Of a stretch of 64,000 nucleotides of DNA, positions 1 to 10,440 are shown one piece after another (position 1 is the stretch's first letter; every line of letters starts with the position of its first letter). Below the pieces are notes generated by a model. It worked only from the letters and a program-made list of their open reading frames with translations. It was not told where the DNA came from and searched no databases. The DNA is from Acanthopleura granulata (taxonomy: Eukaryota; Mollusca; Polyplacophora; Chitonida; Chitonidae), in NCBI GenBank assembly GCA_016165875.1, contig JABBOT010000011.1:10929491-10993490 (forward strand), read 5' to 3'. Made by a program: the position numbers and the translations under genes.

Positions 1-1705
1 AAATTGTTTTTCATTTAAACTGAAAAATATTGTGAATTAATTTCAGCTCAGACCAAAGCTGTAATACCAACTATTCATACACATAAATTGTTATACATTT
101 TGAACAGGATGTCACTTCATAAATCATCCTGATTTTGTTGACATCAATGTACTGTAGAGGTGTGTTTTATGTGCTAAAATTAAGATGCATGTATTTACTT
201 ATTTCACTTAAAATTTGACTTGTATAAATGCCTTAACACAATACTTTTGATACCAACACTTCAGATTTTCTGATAAGGAATTAATCAAACTTGGGAAAAA
301 AAAAAACACAGTAGTTGCCTTACAAGGTGAAGATTCAGTGATGAGTCAGGCAAAATGTGTCTCTTGAAAAAAGATGCATTAGATGGAACACAGGAACCTA
401 TCATTAATATCCACAGAAAAAATTCTTAGCAGATGTTTCAAGTGTTTCACTTTTGAAGAAGTACTTGTTAATGAAATATAAAATCTGCGTGCATGAATAC
501 TATTATGTTAAGGTAAAACAGAACGATAACATTGGTTATGTGTTATTTCAGATGGGGAATTTGAAAAGAAAGGGAACGGATAATTATAATAGCTTATAGA
601 CAGGTACTAATGCATCACAATAACATCCAGAATGTTAAGCCACCCCTTACAGATTGGAATCATTAGCTTGCGTATATTTTCTTTCATGTTTAAAGCTGGT
701 GGATAGAAAACAAAAAAAAAATAAAAGATTAATAATTGGAGTTGAAATACATTAAAAAATAAGCAGCAGTAATAAAGGAGATATGCATCTGCCTCGCCCA
801 CTTTTTCATTTTTTAATCCATAATGATCTTTTCATTTATTTTGATCTGTTTCTGAAACTGGAACATTTGAATTCCTTCATATTTTGTCTCCAGCCTTCTG
901 TTTGATTGATCGCGGTTATCAAACACAGCTTTTGTAACCAGGCAATTAGCCACGAAGTAACTGATATAAATTGGCCGCACTGATAGGGCTGGACAAAGTC
1001 ATAAGGTTTGAGCAAAACAGAAGCTGTAAATGTGAACAGAGAAGTGGGTTGATTGATTTGAATCAGTATGTTAGAGCTAGCAGGCCAAGGGAGAGAAGCC
1101 ATGCAAGTGAGTACTGACCATGTTGAGACTTGACATCTCTTGTTTTGTCTTATTATTTGGTTTATAGTTTTTTTGTGGGTGTGGGCTTAAAAGGATGGAC
1201 TTGGGTGGGGCTGAAGAAGGCTGGGTTTTAAGTGGAGAATGGAAATGTGTCGTGATTTACCGTGCTTCAGTCTTAAAATATAGATATTGTATAAAGGTGA
1301 GCCTACGTAAAGATTCAATGATGAAGTTAACTAAGCATGTTCTGTAGCCTATCATCTGTGGAATTTTGGTGACTTAAAGATGCAGTTGAGCTAAAAACTT
1401 TCCATCCAGTATGATTTTAAGATTTCAGGTTCACAAGGATGCAAATAAAGGAGGGTTTATCAACGTCCTTGAATAGAACACTCCAAATGTATGTTATGTG
1501 AGATGAACATATATAAAAAGGTTAAAAAGTACCCAGATATGAGTGGATAACTCTGAAGTTTGAAGACAACCTAAGTTGCTATAGTAAAGATGTTAAATCT
1601 TGAGTGTCTTTCAGAAAATCTATTTCTTTCCCATATATCATTGATCAGTCATGGTTGAAATTACATGGACCAGTATAAATCTTGGTTCTTCTCTGTCTGC
1701 TGAGC
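1..1705 (+). other. PSMD1 intron, no recognisable feature
   Basis: AT-rich DNA upstream of the first visible exon. I see no exon matching the preceding toroid repeats and no clear repeat. The open frames here are short and lack codon structure. Confidence 0.5.
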
Positions 1706-1714
1706 GTATTAAGA

Positions 1715-1935
1715 AGATGGTGTCCGTATTAGTGTCGTGTTTTTTTTTTTTTCGATGTCATATCTGGTGTCTGGCTTGACATTCCAGCAAGTTCTGTTGG
1801 TTGAGCAGCAATTTGGCTGCATGGACTCGCTCTGGAAGAGAGGTGTATACACTGTATTAAAGGACTCCTTGTCGTCATATAATTGAAAAATTGTTGAGTG
1901 CGACGTAAAACCCAAGGATACATACATACATTGTA
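1715..1935 (+). repeat. SINE-like repeat, second family
   Basis: The segment ends in a 'gagtgcgacgtaaaaccc' tail plus a short ATAC run. It matches, in reverse orientation, the repeat at 22742-23095, sharing the 'ggactcct(t/c)gtcgt' and 'ttgagt' blocks. It lies in the PSMD1 intron just before the first exon in the window. Confidence 0.6.
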
Positions 1936-2103
1936 TTGGGTGAGCACGGGTGCAGGCCTCCTGTATGGAAACGTTGTGATGAAGAGATGGAAGTAGTGTT
2001 GTTTATCTTCCACCGTAAGACAAACAGCACCTGGATCTGTATTTAATTTTTGAGTGCCACGGCAACTGATCCTTTTCTTTTCTTTGTGTTTTTTTTTTTC
2101 AAG

Positions 2104-2206
2104 GTGAGCCATTTCCGCCAACTGTACGCGAAGATTATTGCTGACAAACACGACGACATTATGGCCAAGTTTGGATCCATCCTGGCCCAGGGTATTATTG
2201 ATGCAG
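2104..2206 (+). CDS. PSMD1: PSMD1 coding exon (first in window)
   Basis: The acceptor is AAG after a T-rich tract (2101-2103) and the donor is GT at 2207. It encodes [20 protein letters not shown] and on to IIDAG, ending in phase 1. It belongs to the conserved C-terminal end of the toroid region. Confidence 0.93.
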
Positions 2207-5200
2207 GTAAAAACTGAGTCTAGAGTTTTATTTCTAATAGTGGTGTATTTCTAATAGTGGTGTAATAGTGTACAAGGGCATGAAATGCAAGCTCCAGGTG
2301 ACAGGGGGACCATAGTCAGTTCAGTAGAAGCAGCCATTGTATATGATAGCTACATGGTAGTCTAGGGTTCAAATTCAGTTGATTCCTTTTCATTTTAGTC
2401 TTCTTATATATGACTATTTTAGTCTTTGGCAAATTGTCTTAACTCCACAAATGAGTTAATATTTTGAAATTGGATTTTAAACTATGGCTGAATTTGGCTG
2501 AAGAATGGTGTCAAATGTCCATCCACATGCCCGTTAATACAGAAAAAATCTTTTTTAAACATTCATGCCAGTTGAAAATGTAACTCAGTTAGTCTGTCTG
2601 ACCCGAGAAAAGCCAGTAGTGCACCTTAATGCAGTCTTGATGTTGTTGTTGTAGGTGGCAGGAATATGTCCATGGCCCTGCAGTCGCGTACAGGCCATAC
2701 CAACATGGAGGCCGTGGTGGGGGTGCTAGTGTTCTGTCAGTTCTGGTACTGGTTCCCCCTCACACATTTCCTCTCCCTGGCTTTCACCCCCACATGTATT
2801 GTTGGCCTCAACTCTGACCTTCAGGTAAGTGCGTGACCATGTATTGAGCAGGGTATGGATGTTTTACCCCGTGGATACTTCTCTCTCTGGACATTCCCCC
2901 CCTGTACAATTTCCCTTCCTGTCAATATTCTCTCTGGACAACTTAAGCACAGTGGCAGTATGCAATGAGGAGGGACTGGTGCCTTTAGCAATGCTATAAA
3001 GATGTGCAGTTTTGAACAAACTTGTCTCAGGAAGACTTTGTGGTGATATTATGATAATGATCAAACCATAATTAAGCAAATTAACAAGGGAACAATTTGA
3101 AGTCAAAGCAGTTGAAGCGACTTCACCATCATGACAGAATGTATACACTGGCTTGAAGTTTTGAGTCAAGCAATTTTATTAATAATTATTGGTTACATAT
3201 TCAGTAAAGGTATCAGTATGTATTCTCAACTTGGCTGTAGTTGTTTTAAAAGGAATTGGACCTTGTTTGGTGAACGATTGTAGTGGGCTTTTCAGTAGAA
3301 AAGTAGTTTTAAAATATACATGTAAATTTAGCTTTCTTATCTGCACCCATGTGATGAACAGAAAATAAAAACAACAAAAACTAGCAGGTAAATTATCGAA
3401 CTTAATGTATTAAAGGTAAGTTTATGATTACAGATGCCAAAGTGTGAGTTGAGGTCTAATGCAAAGCCATCCACATTTGCATATCCGCCACCTCTCGAGG
3501 AAAAGAAAGACAAGGCCCGGGAAAAGGTGGAGACAGCTGTGCTGAGTATTACTGCAAAGCAGAAGAAAAAAGAAGCCGAAAAGAAAGACAAAGATGAGAA
3601 AATGGAAGTTGTAAGTGAAACAAACTGTACTGGAAATTGGGAATGAAATGATATGAAATGTATCAATGAATGCTGAAAATTAAATGTAATTGATCCTCTT
3701 TGAGGAGCATTTAGAAGTTGACAGTAACTTCAAACAGTTTATATGGACTAAAAATTCTGATTTATTTTACTGCAACGTTCTGATGTACATTCTATCATCG
3801 TTGTCCAGAGAACGGAAACACGACCAAAATGATCACTGATATGCTACGAGGTGGGTGTTGAGAAAACAATAATTGTGACTACAACATGTATGTGTATACA
3901 CATATGACTAGACATTAACAAAAGCATATTACAGATTAAACTAGTTGGCTGATGTATCACCTGCACAACATGGTAATACAGATATACAGGGTTAAGGCGA
4001 CACTTGTGGTATGATTCTAATGTACAAGATATTTATGAGGAGCAAAATGTTTCTGAAGGACTAGCCGGGTATGTCAGTCATGAGATCGCTGTAGGCTTTT
4101 GGGATTTGGTTTCTCTTGATCTGTGGTTTAGTCTTCCAGATCACAATGGCTCCATCAGTTTTCTGGTTGTGGCGTTGGTTATGTTTGTCTTAACAGCTTT
4201 CACATTGTTCCAGTCTGTTGTGTGGTGTGGGTTGGCTAACACATGTGCGGAGATGGTTGATTTTATATCTTTCGTTTGAGTGGATGTCTGGTGTTATTTG
4301 ATTTTTCTGTCCAGGGGTCTGCTAGGCTCACCTGTGTAGTGCTCACCACCGGAACAGTTAATTCTGTACACACAGCCTTTGGGTTGCTGTGTGGTAGTGG
4401 GTGGCCGTTTTCCTGTTGCATTCGCATTCAGAATGGTCTTCAAAGTTAATCCACTGGTGAATATGCTATCAGTGTTAGCTTTCTCTTTAAGTAGTCATTG
4501 TAAAGTGTAGCTAGTCCTTCCAGTGTAGGGTAATCATAAATGGTGGTGGGTGTCTGGTCAGTTTTGGGGTGTTCTGCTGGTTACTTGTGAGGGTATGCCA
4601 GATGGTGTCTTTAGTCAGATCTGGGTGTCAGCTGTTCTGGTTGATAAATGCTCTGGCGAGGTGTTTGACTTCTGAGTCAAGAGCTTCTTGGGTCAAGGAT
4701 ATGTTGGCTGCTCGTTTTGTTAAGGTGGATAAGATACCTGTTTTGACATGGGATCGGTGATTCGAGCTGTGGTGGATGTACTGGTCAGTGCTGGATGTGC
4801 TGGTCAGTGCTGGATGTGCTGGTCAGTGCTGGATGTACTGGTCAGTGCAGGGTGGCTTACGATGAACACTTGTCTGGAGTTGATTATTATGGCGGCAGAT
4901 GAGGACATCCAGAAGAGAGATCTGTTGATCCTTTCTAATTCCATGGTGAATTGGATATGGCCGGGTGTAGGCTATTCAGGTGTTCCAGCACCAGAGAAGG
5001 GTCTGTTTTTAGGATCACAGAAGTGTCGTCAGCCTTCCTAAACCAGCAACTAGGATTGATCGGGGAGCTTCTTAGCACTAGGTTTTCAAAGTGGGTGATG
5101 AAGATTTTAGTGACAACAGGTGATAGTGGGGAGCCCATGGGTAAACCATGTATTTGTTCATAGATTTTACCTCCCCAGGTGAAGTAGGGTTCTTGTTCAT

Positions 5201-8200
5201 TAGAATCGTATGATAAATGTTGTCTTTTCCCTGTATATCTATATTATCGTATAATGTGTGTTTGTTTGCGCAGGTGCTACATCTGTCGAGTAGTATAATA
5301 CTTAATGTTTTCATTAATGTCTAGTCATATGTGTATACATGTATATGTTGTAGTCACAATTATTGCTTTCTCAACACCTGCCTCATAGTATGTAAATTAT
5401 CATTTTGGTTGTTATCTTCATTCGCTTGACAACGATGTTAGAATGTACATCGTAACGTTGCGGTTAAATAAATCAGAAGTTGTTGTCCATGTAAACTGTG
5501 TGATGGTTCTGTGTCCTCTTAGCTCTGCAGTCATTCATCCTGTACCCGAATGGAACCATCAAAAATTCCTCTCAAAAGACGTGCTATCAATCAACTAATT
5601 AAATTTATCAAGGAGTAAGAGGCATTGAGTGGGGCTGTCTGGTGGCAGGGTCATCTGTATTTTCTTGTCTAAATTTGACATTGATAGTCTTATTTTGGAT
5701 GTCGACTCAAATTGCATAATGACAAGCCCAGCATCCATCTGGCATAAGATCTGGACTTGCTTGGGTGAATAATCTCACACTTTAGAAGAACTTTGTGTAG
5801 GGTGGCATGATAGCAAGGGCAGGATCTAAGGGTATAAAACCGGACAGGTAGATTTTGACTCTATCAGGCCTATAGCTCAGACTGAGATGATGTTGAATTG
5901 AATGCTGTAGGAATTCATGTAAATTGGTCATGGGATGAATTGCTTAAGGTTTCGGTTATATACTTTGTTTCTTTTTGTGTCTAGTGGTCAGCATTAAACC
6001 GATAAATCCTCTGATGGTGAACATTATGTTATGGTTGGTAATTTACTTTTAATGTTTGCTCAAAGGATGATGAAAAGAAAGATGAAGGGAAAGAGAAGTC
6101 TGACGTAAAGAAGGAAGGTTCTTCAGTGAAGGCAGAGGACACGAAAGATGTGAAGAAGGAAGATGTCAAAAAGGAAGATGATAAGAAGGAAGACAATAAA
6201 AAGGAAGACAAAAAAGAAGAAAAAAAAGAACCAGAACCTTTGTTTGAGATGCTGCAGAACCCTGCGAGAGTGATGAGATCTCAGGTAGACATGGTTACCT
6301 CCCTTCCTTGTTCTAGACGTTGGGTAGACGTGATAGGCCATTCATACTTGATTCCTGGTTTCTTGTCACCGCCCGCACATCACTTTACCCCTTGCGTAGG
6401 AACTCATTATTTCATGTTATGACAAGAAGTAAGGCGTCTATTGTCATAGGCCAAACAATACCTTCGTTGACTTGGCCTGTCATTTGGGTTATCTGTGCTG
6501 CACTGCAGTCAGTCATCTTGACGTGTTCACAGAGTCCTGACGGACCGATTTCATGAGGCGTTCTTCAGGTGTCAAACAAAGAGGTCACAGATTCAGAGTC
6601 AGATCTGGACACTTGGCAAAAGCCTGGTGTATATTCCAGACTCTCTTGTTTTCGTCAACTGTATGCCATATTTGTGGTCATCATTCCAGTGTCATATTTG
6701 AACTATTTGGGGCCACAGTGTCCAAGGGGTTTATAGTCTGCAAGAGCAGCACATGATTCAAGACCTAGGAGTCTCTCTCCTTTACAGTTGCTGTGAGTTG
6801 AAGCCCAGTTTTGACTGCCTTCCTCTCGCTGTCATCAGTGGGAAGGTCTGCCAGCAACCTGCGGATGTCCTCTCACCACAATCGTATATGTCGGGCGTTG
6901 TGAAATCGTTTTAAGTATGGTGTGAAACACCAATAAAATAAATGAGGTATTTCTGTGTATTGCAGCTCCGTGTTATAAGCATGCCTGAGGGTGGGAAGTA
7001 CACACCCATTAAAGATAAATGAGATATTTCTGTGTATTGCAGCTCCGTGTTATAAGCATGCCTGAGGGCGGGAAGTACACACCCATTAAAGATGTAAGTA
7101 TCTGAAGCATACCCAGGGTTCTGTGCTGTAACATAGCTTTCTTTGCAGCCAGTCGGCACATAACCCATGTCCATCTCTGTCTTTCTGTTTCCCATTGGGG
7201 TTTTAAGTCAGGTGGTTTTCAGATGAAATCTCTTTGGCTTGATAACCATCCAACTTATATAAATGCACCTAAGTGAAGTTTGTGCCCACCAGTAGATCTT
7301 TTTAATTAAGGCCGTAAATGTATGAGGGGCTACCATGGCTGTGGGGGTTAGCACGTCAGGGCAGCATAATGACCCAGAGGCCTCTCATCAGTGCAGTCGC
7401 TGTGGCTGGCTTCCTCTCCTGCCGTACAAGCAACCTGTGGATGTTAGTGGCTTTCCCCCAGGCTCTGCTCGGTTTCCTCCCACCATAATGCTGGCCGCCC
7501 TCATATAAGTGAAATATTTTTGAGTATGGCGTAAAACACCAATCAAATATATAAATAAATAAATACATAAGTAAATGCATGAAGAATTGAAAGCTGGTTA
7601 CCATGACAAGTTACCTCCCTTGCTACTGCCTTTGCTTTGCAAAGTGTTGGATACAGCTAAGATTGTTGGTACGTTTGCATCAGGTTTTTGTCCTGTCGCT
7701 AGATTGTGAAGTACCTGTGAGGTACATTTAATGTCCAACATTATTATCCAAAAATTTTCTCTGAAATTTACCTCTATAATTCACATGTAGCCCCTTGGAT
7801 GTTTTTGCCAGATCGTGGGAAGCCAGAAGAATTGCCGTAACATTCATGTCTTTCTCTTGTTACAGCCAAGTATAGGTGGCATTTTGATGCTAAAGAACAA
7901 GAGACCCAAAGAAACAGAGGAGATTGTGGAGAATGTCGCTGGTAAGATTGTCCACCCCCCCTCCCCCCCCCAACAGATTCTTTAATTCCTGTCTTGTTGT
8001 GATATTTTAGTATAAATATTAAATGTATTTAAAATGTAAGGCAGTAGTTACTCCGGGCTCTGCCGTTTGCTCCAAGAACTCTGTTCTCATCATTGACTGC
8101 CTGTAGAATTTCCATTCAGCTTCTTGGTCATGTAAGCACGGCCAGAATTAGCGCAGTCCATTGGAGACTTGGTGTGCCTGGGGACCCTGTCAGGTGCATT

Positions 8201-8434
8201 GGCTTCACAAAGGTCTGACTATATTTTCTCCACCTGTAACAAATTTCTTGAGCACTGCATTGAACACTTATTAAGAAAACAAGGAAATGAAAATGCACCT
8301 GATTACTATTCCCCCTGGAGACATGTGGTGTTCAACTCTGATTGTTCTTGTGCTTCTCCACAGCGGGAGGTCCCAAGGTTGAGGAAGAGGAAGAACCAGA
8401 GCCTCCTGAGCCTTTTGAGTGGACGGAGGATTGA
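2104..8434 (+). CDS. PSMD1: 26S proteasome non-ATPase regulatory subunit 1 (Rpn2), C-terminal 288 residues
   Basis: PSMD1/Rpn2 is the large toroid-repeat scaffold of the 19S base; it contacts the ATPase ring and docks the ubiquitin receptor Rpn13. Seven exons join in frame: 2104-2206, 2655-2824, 3434-3610, 6066-6284, 7043-7093, 7866-7941 and 8364-8434 (TGA at 8432). All introns are GT-AG. The joined protein carries family hallmarks: [34 protein letters not shown], a Lys/Glu-rich KEKE stretch, NPARVM, and the acidic [10 protein letters not shown] tail that in other animals binds Rpn13. The animal protein is about 950 residues, so roughly two thirds lie upstream of the window. The exon before 2104 is not visible in 1-2103. 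The KEKE exon is more regular than usual, with repeated KKED units. The identification is near certain; the exact use of exon 5 needs RNA because of the duplicated acceptor next to it. Confidence 0.96.
2655..2824 (+). CDS. PSMD1: PSMD1 coding exon
   Basis: TAG acceptor at 2652-2654 and donor GTAAGT at 2825. It encodes the glycine-rich [18 protein letters not shown] segment and the hydrophobic [18 protein letters not shown] stretch typical of Rpn2. It enters in phase 1 and ends in phase 0 after Gln. Confidence 0.96.
3434..3610 (+). CDS. PSMD1: PSMD1 coding exon
   Basis: CAG acceptor at 3431-3433 and donor GTAAGT at 3611, phase 0 at both ends. It encodes [20 protein letters not shown], then [15 protein letters not shown], and the start of the KEKE-rich linker. 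Confidence 0.96.
4270..4400 (-). pseudogene. GIY-YIG endonuclease fragment of the Penelope-like element
   Basis: Minus-strand translation gives [20 protein letters not shown] and RPLDRKIK, then a stop where the family has Glu, followed by His- and Asn-rich sequence with the downstream HVLANPHH(T)DW pattern. This matches the GIY-YIG domain that ends Penelope-like proteins, with the first aromatic motif changed to CVY and HYTG. It is disrupted. Confidence 0.75.
4773..4848. repeat. 19-bp tandem repeat, 4 copies
   Basis: Unit 'tggatgtgctggtcagtgc' at 4773, 4792, 4811 and 4830, almost identical. It lies inside the Penelope remnant, between the RT and GIY-YIG pieces, so it expanded after insertion or came with that copy. 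Confidence 0.9.
4935..5190 (-). pseudogene. Penelope-like reverse transcriptase fragment
   Basis: The minus strand reads [20 protein letters not shown], continuing LSPVVTKIF, then HFEN, and ADD in place of the usual YVDD. It then drifts out of frame at a position matching the family's NIQFTMEVE block. The fragment covers only the central RT palm. The altered residues before DD and the frameshift indicate it is not active. Confidence 0.85.
6066..6284 (+). CDS. PSMD1: PSMD1 coding exon, KEKE motif
   Basis: AAG acceptor at 6063-6065 and donor GTAGAC at 6285, phase 0 at both ends. It encodes a run of alternating Lys and Glu/Asp with several KKED units, followed by [19 protein letters not shown], matching the conserved NPARVMPAQ block. 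The KKED units suggest internal repeat expansion. Confidence 0.94.
6790..6945 (+). repeat. SINE family A, diverged copy
   Basis: It shares 'gggaaggtctgccagcaacc' and the 'aaacaccaataaaataaat' tail with the other copies here. Its AT-rich tail abuts the duplicated PSMD1 exon and supplies part of the region before the acceptor. Confidence 0.75.
6966..7042 (+). pseudogene. pseudo-exon: duplicated PSMD1 exon with acceptor but no donor
   Basis: A 77-bp unit (end of the upstream intron plus the 51-nt exon) is tandemly repeated. The copy at 6966-7016 differs from the real exon by one synonymous base, GGT against GGC. It keeps the TTGCAG acceptor, but the donor is replaced by the start of the next unit. 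Reading on from this copy gives an in-frame TGA two codons past the exon end, so use of its acceptor would truncate PSMD1 before the Rpn13-binding tail. Confidence 0.85.
7043..7093 (+). CDS. PSMD1: PSMD1 51-nt coding exon (functional copy of a duplicated exon)
   Basis: TTGCAG acceptor and donor GTAAGT at 7094; 17 codons, phase 0, [17 protein letters not shown], matching the block that follows NPARVM in other animals. A second copy with an equally good acceptor lies 77 bp upstream but has no donor. This copy is preferred because only it has both splice sites and keeps the frame. Confidence 0.9.
7328..7572 (+). repeat. SINE family A, near full length
   Basis: It runs from a tRNA-like head ('gtgggggttagcacg') through the conserved body ('ataatgctggccgccctc') to 'gcgtaaaacaccaatcaaat' and an AAAT-rich tail. 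It lies in the PSMD1 intron 7094-7865. Confidence 0.85.
7866..7941 (+). CDS. PSMD1: PSMD1 coding exon
   Basis: TACAG acceptor and donor GTAAGA at 7942. It encodes [20 protein letters not shown] and VENVA, matching the conserved IGGI(I)xLK block. It ends in phase 1. Confidence 0.94.
8364..8434 (+). CDS. PSMD1: PSMD1 terminal coding exon
   Basis: CACAG acceptor at 8361-8363. It encodes [20 protein letters not shown] followed by TED and TGA at 8432-8434. The acidic, Pro-rich, aromatic C-terminus is the Rpn13-binding tail in other species. Confidence 0.95.
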
Positions 8435-8446
8435 GGCTAACATCAG

Positions 8447-8836
8447 GTGAGGAGGATAGCAGAGGTTTGGGGTTCCAGTATCAGGAGCCTTCAGTACGAC
8501 TTACATCCTCACTTCCTGTGGTGTTAAAACGATGACATTTATTTGATCTCAAACATAATAATGCACTCTTTGGATTTTCTACCATTATATAAATACATAA
8601 ATATGAATTTCTCCAGTACTATGCCAACATTTTGTCCATTGCTCTAGTTTGATGATGATGGCCTGTTTTTAATAGTGTAATAACATAACAAGAAAATGTA
8701 ATGGTGTAATTGATGTATGATCAGAAAATTGTTTTGACTTTGCTTGCCACAAACAGTTTACATGTGTAAAATGTCAACCAAGAAAATAAAGTGAATTCTC
8801 TGTAATGTTTTGTGTATTTTCTTTTCATTGTTTCAG
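8447..8836 (+). other. intron in the PSMD1 3'UTR
   Basis: A consensus donor (CAG|GTGAGG) lies 12 nt after the stop codon, and a TTTCAG acceptor lies at 8831-8836. The junction is well under 50 nt from the stop, so it should not trigger nonsense-mediated decay. If the intron is retained, an AATAAA at 8785-8790 would be exposed. Confidence 0.6.
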
Positions 8837-9001
8837 ATGCTTATTGAGAAGAATCGATTGACAACATGAAGACGGCATGACTAAGGGAGAGAACTTATAC
8901 AGACCCTGAATTTCCTCCCTTGAATTTCTATCATTTTAGTATGCTATTTTACGGGAGTGAAGAGAATGATCTAAAACTATAAGAAATATGGAAAACGATG
9001 A

Positions 9002-9007
9002 AATAAA
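9002..9007 (+). terminator. PSMD1 poly(A) signal AATAAA
   Basis: Canonical hexamer about 570 nt past the stop codon in an AT-rich stretch. A second AATAAA at 9169-9174 could be a distal site. Confidence 0.6.
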
Positions 9008-9029
9008 TTACAGTTGAATTTGTTGGAAC

Positions 9030-10085
9030 AACTTGTACTATAATCTTGCCGTTAGTGTTTCGTCATTCTGCGGTGTTAGTTTCGTTCAAAATCCTTTCAT
9101 GAAACTGCACGTACATGTATGATGTGAGTGTTCCATAATTTATGTATCAAAAATATGGACAAGGCTAAAATAAAATTACAGAAAATTTTTGCCCAGTGTT
9201 TTTTGTTTTCATAGACATTCTGGTTCAGTGCCAAATATGGTAATATTCAGAACTGGGAATTATGCAAGTTGGACTATTTGGCATCATCCTGTGTTGAGGT
9301 CTGTGGGTTCTCAACTCAGTTGTGTGTTTGAATATGGCTTGCTGGTACGCTTTCGGCTTTAATTCAGACGGTTTCCCAGGCATGTAAGTTTTTGCCCACT
9401 CAAAAGGCTGACCGCCATCAGGTTGTTGAAGAATTCTTAAACAAAAAATTCTTGAACATGGCTTCAAAGACCGATCAAATCAGTAAATAAATCTGTTTCC
9501 TTTCATGGATCATGAGAGGCTCATTTGTAGGAGACTTGGGTTTGGCATAAGCTGGTTCATGCAAAGAAAAAAGGCATTTCTTGGTGTTTGGCATTACTGA
9601 GAATCTCAAGGACCAGTTGTACTATGTCTGGGTGGGGTGTCATTGGCGTGAGTGTGGTGCGTGATTGCTTTCCAGCCTACAAAGGCAACTTCACAATGTC
9701 AGTGGTTCTTTGTTGACTTTGCTGCAGATGATCCCTGGACTTTGTTCAACGTTACAGCTAGTTTGACCCATTTCCAGGTTTTTTTTAACTAGGTCACCTA
9801 TTGAAATCTCCCAGCACATGGTTACTCACATGACCAGACTTACCATGTTTCTAAATGGGTTTTGTGTAATGATGAGACCTCTAAGACGAATGCTCTGATT
9901 GATCACAACAGTTCTGGAACATCACCAGTTTTTTATGTGCTGCAAGTACTTGAAGTGAACTCAAATTAACCCTCGAAAATGTCAGAATCAAGCCTGGAAG
10001 ATCTGAACAGATGAAGTGGTACAGCGAGAATGTACGAAGGCAGCACTGTAAAATTTGATTCATCGGTTGTGTTGAGATTTCACTG
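9030..10085. other. intergenic, nothing recognised
   Basis: The sequence lies between the PSMD1 poly(A) site and a SINE cluster. The short open frames have no recognisable domain and no splice pattern. Confidence 0.4.
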
Positions 10086-10094
10086 CTATTGCTC

Positions 10095-10250
10095 TTCTCT
10101 GCGCCCATCATGCTGGCTTCTCGGGTCGTATGTGCGAAGGTCTGCCAGTAACCTGCAGATGGTCGTGGGTTTCCTCCCATCTCCCTACCTAATTCTGGTT
10201 GCCGTTGAGAGAAATATTCTTAATACGGCCTTAAACACCAATTAAACGAA
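10095..10250 (+). repeat. SINE family A, 5'-truncated
   Basis: It contains 'gaaggtctgccagtaacctg', then 'gatggtcgtgggtttcctcc', and a tail ending in 'cttaaacaccaattaaac' with an AAT-rich run. It shares private changes with the fragment at 10531-10642. Confidence 0.8.
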
Positions 10251-10329
10251 TAAATTAATCTCTTGGACTAATAAGTGACAAGAAACTACCCAGGGCGCTC
10301 CCTCGTAAGGTCCATCATATAATCACGCC

Positions 10330-10440
10330 AGACACTACGTGCATGGCTTCTTGACTGAATAACCTTGTTCTCGCCACGATATGGCTGAGATATTGCCGAT
10401 GTGGCGTTAAGCCATAATCATTCATTCATTCTTGATTGAA
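10330..10440 (+). repeat. SINE tail of another family
   Basis: The motif 'gatatggctgagatattgcc' followed by 'gatgtggcgttaagcc' and a (CATT)n run is a SINE tail I associate with molluscs. A diverged copy is at 39140-39215. The stretch from about 10409 is copied again at 10641. Confidence 0.65.

Larger units (their letters stand above)
3735..5498 (-). mobile_element. Penelope-like retroelement remnant with inverted terminal repeats
   Basis: Minus-strand conceptual translation shows a Penelope-type reverse transcriptase piece (4935-5190) with [16 protein letters not shown], then HFEN and a DD catalytic pair in [10 protein letters not shown]. Further along the same strand, about 4290-4400, is a GIY-YIG endonuclease-like piece, [19 protein letters not shown] followed by GIY-YIG is the Penelope layout. 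The ends, 3735-3985 and 5250-5498, are inverted copies of one another, as in pseudo-LTRs. Stops, a frameshift after the RT piece and the short total length (1.76 kb against about 3-4 kb) show a dead, internally deleted copy. It sits in the PSMD1 intron between exons 3434-3610 and 6066-6284. Confidence 0.85.

Noticed and set aside
1729..2151. 140-codon minus-strand frame
   Set aside because: It overlaps a SINE-like repeat and is antisense to the first PSMD1 exon.
3735..3990. Hammerhead ribozyme in the Penelope end repeat
   Set aside because: Some Penelope-like elements carry one, but I could not find the CTGATGA and GAAA core pair at workable spacing by eye. A structure search would settle it.
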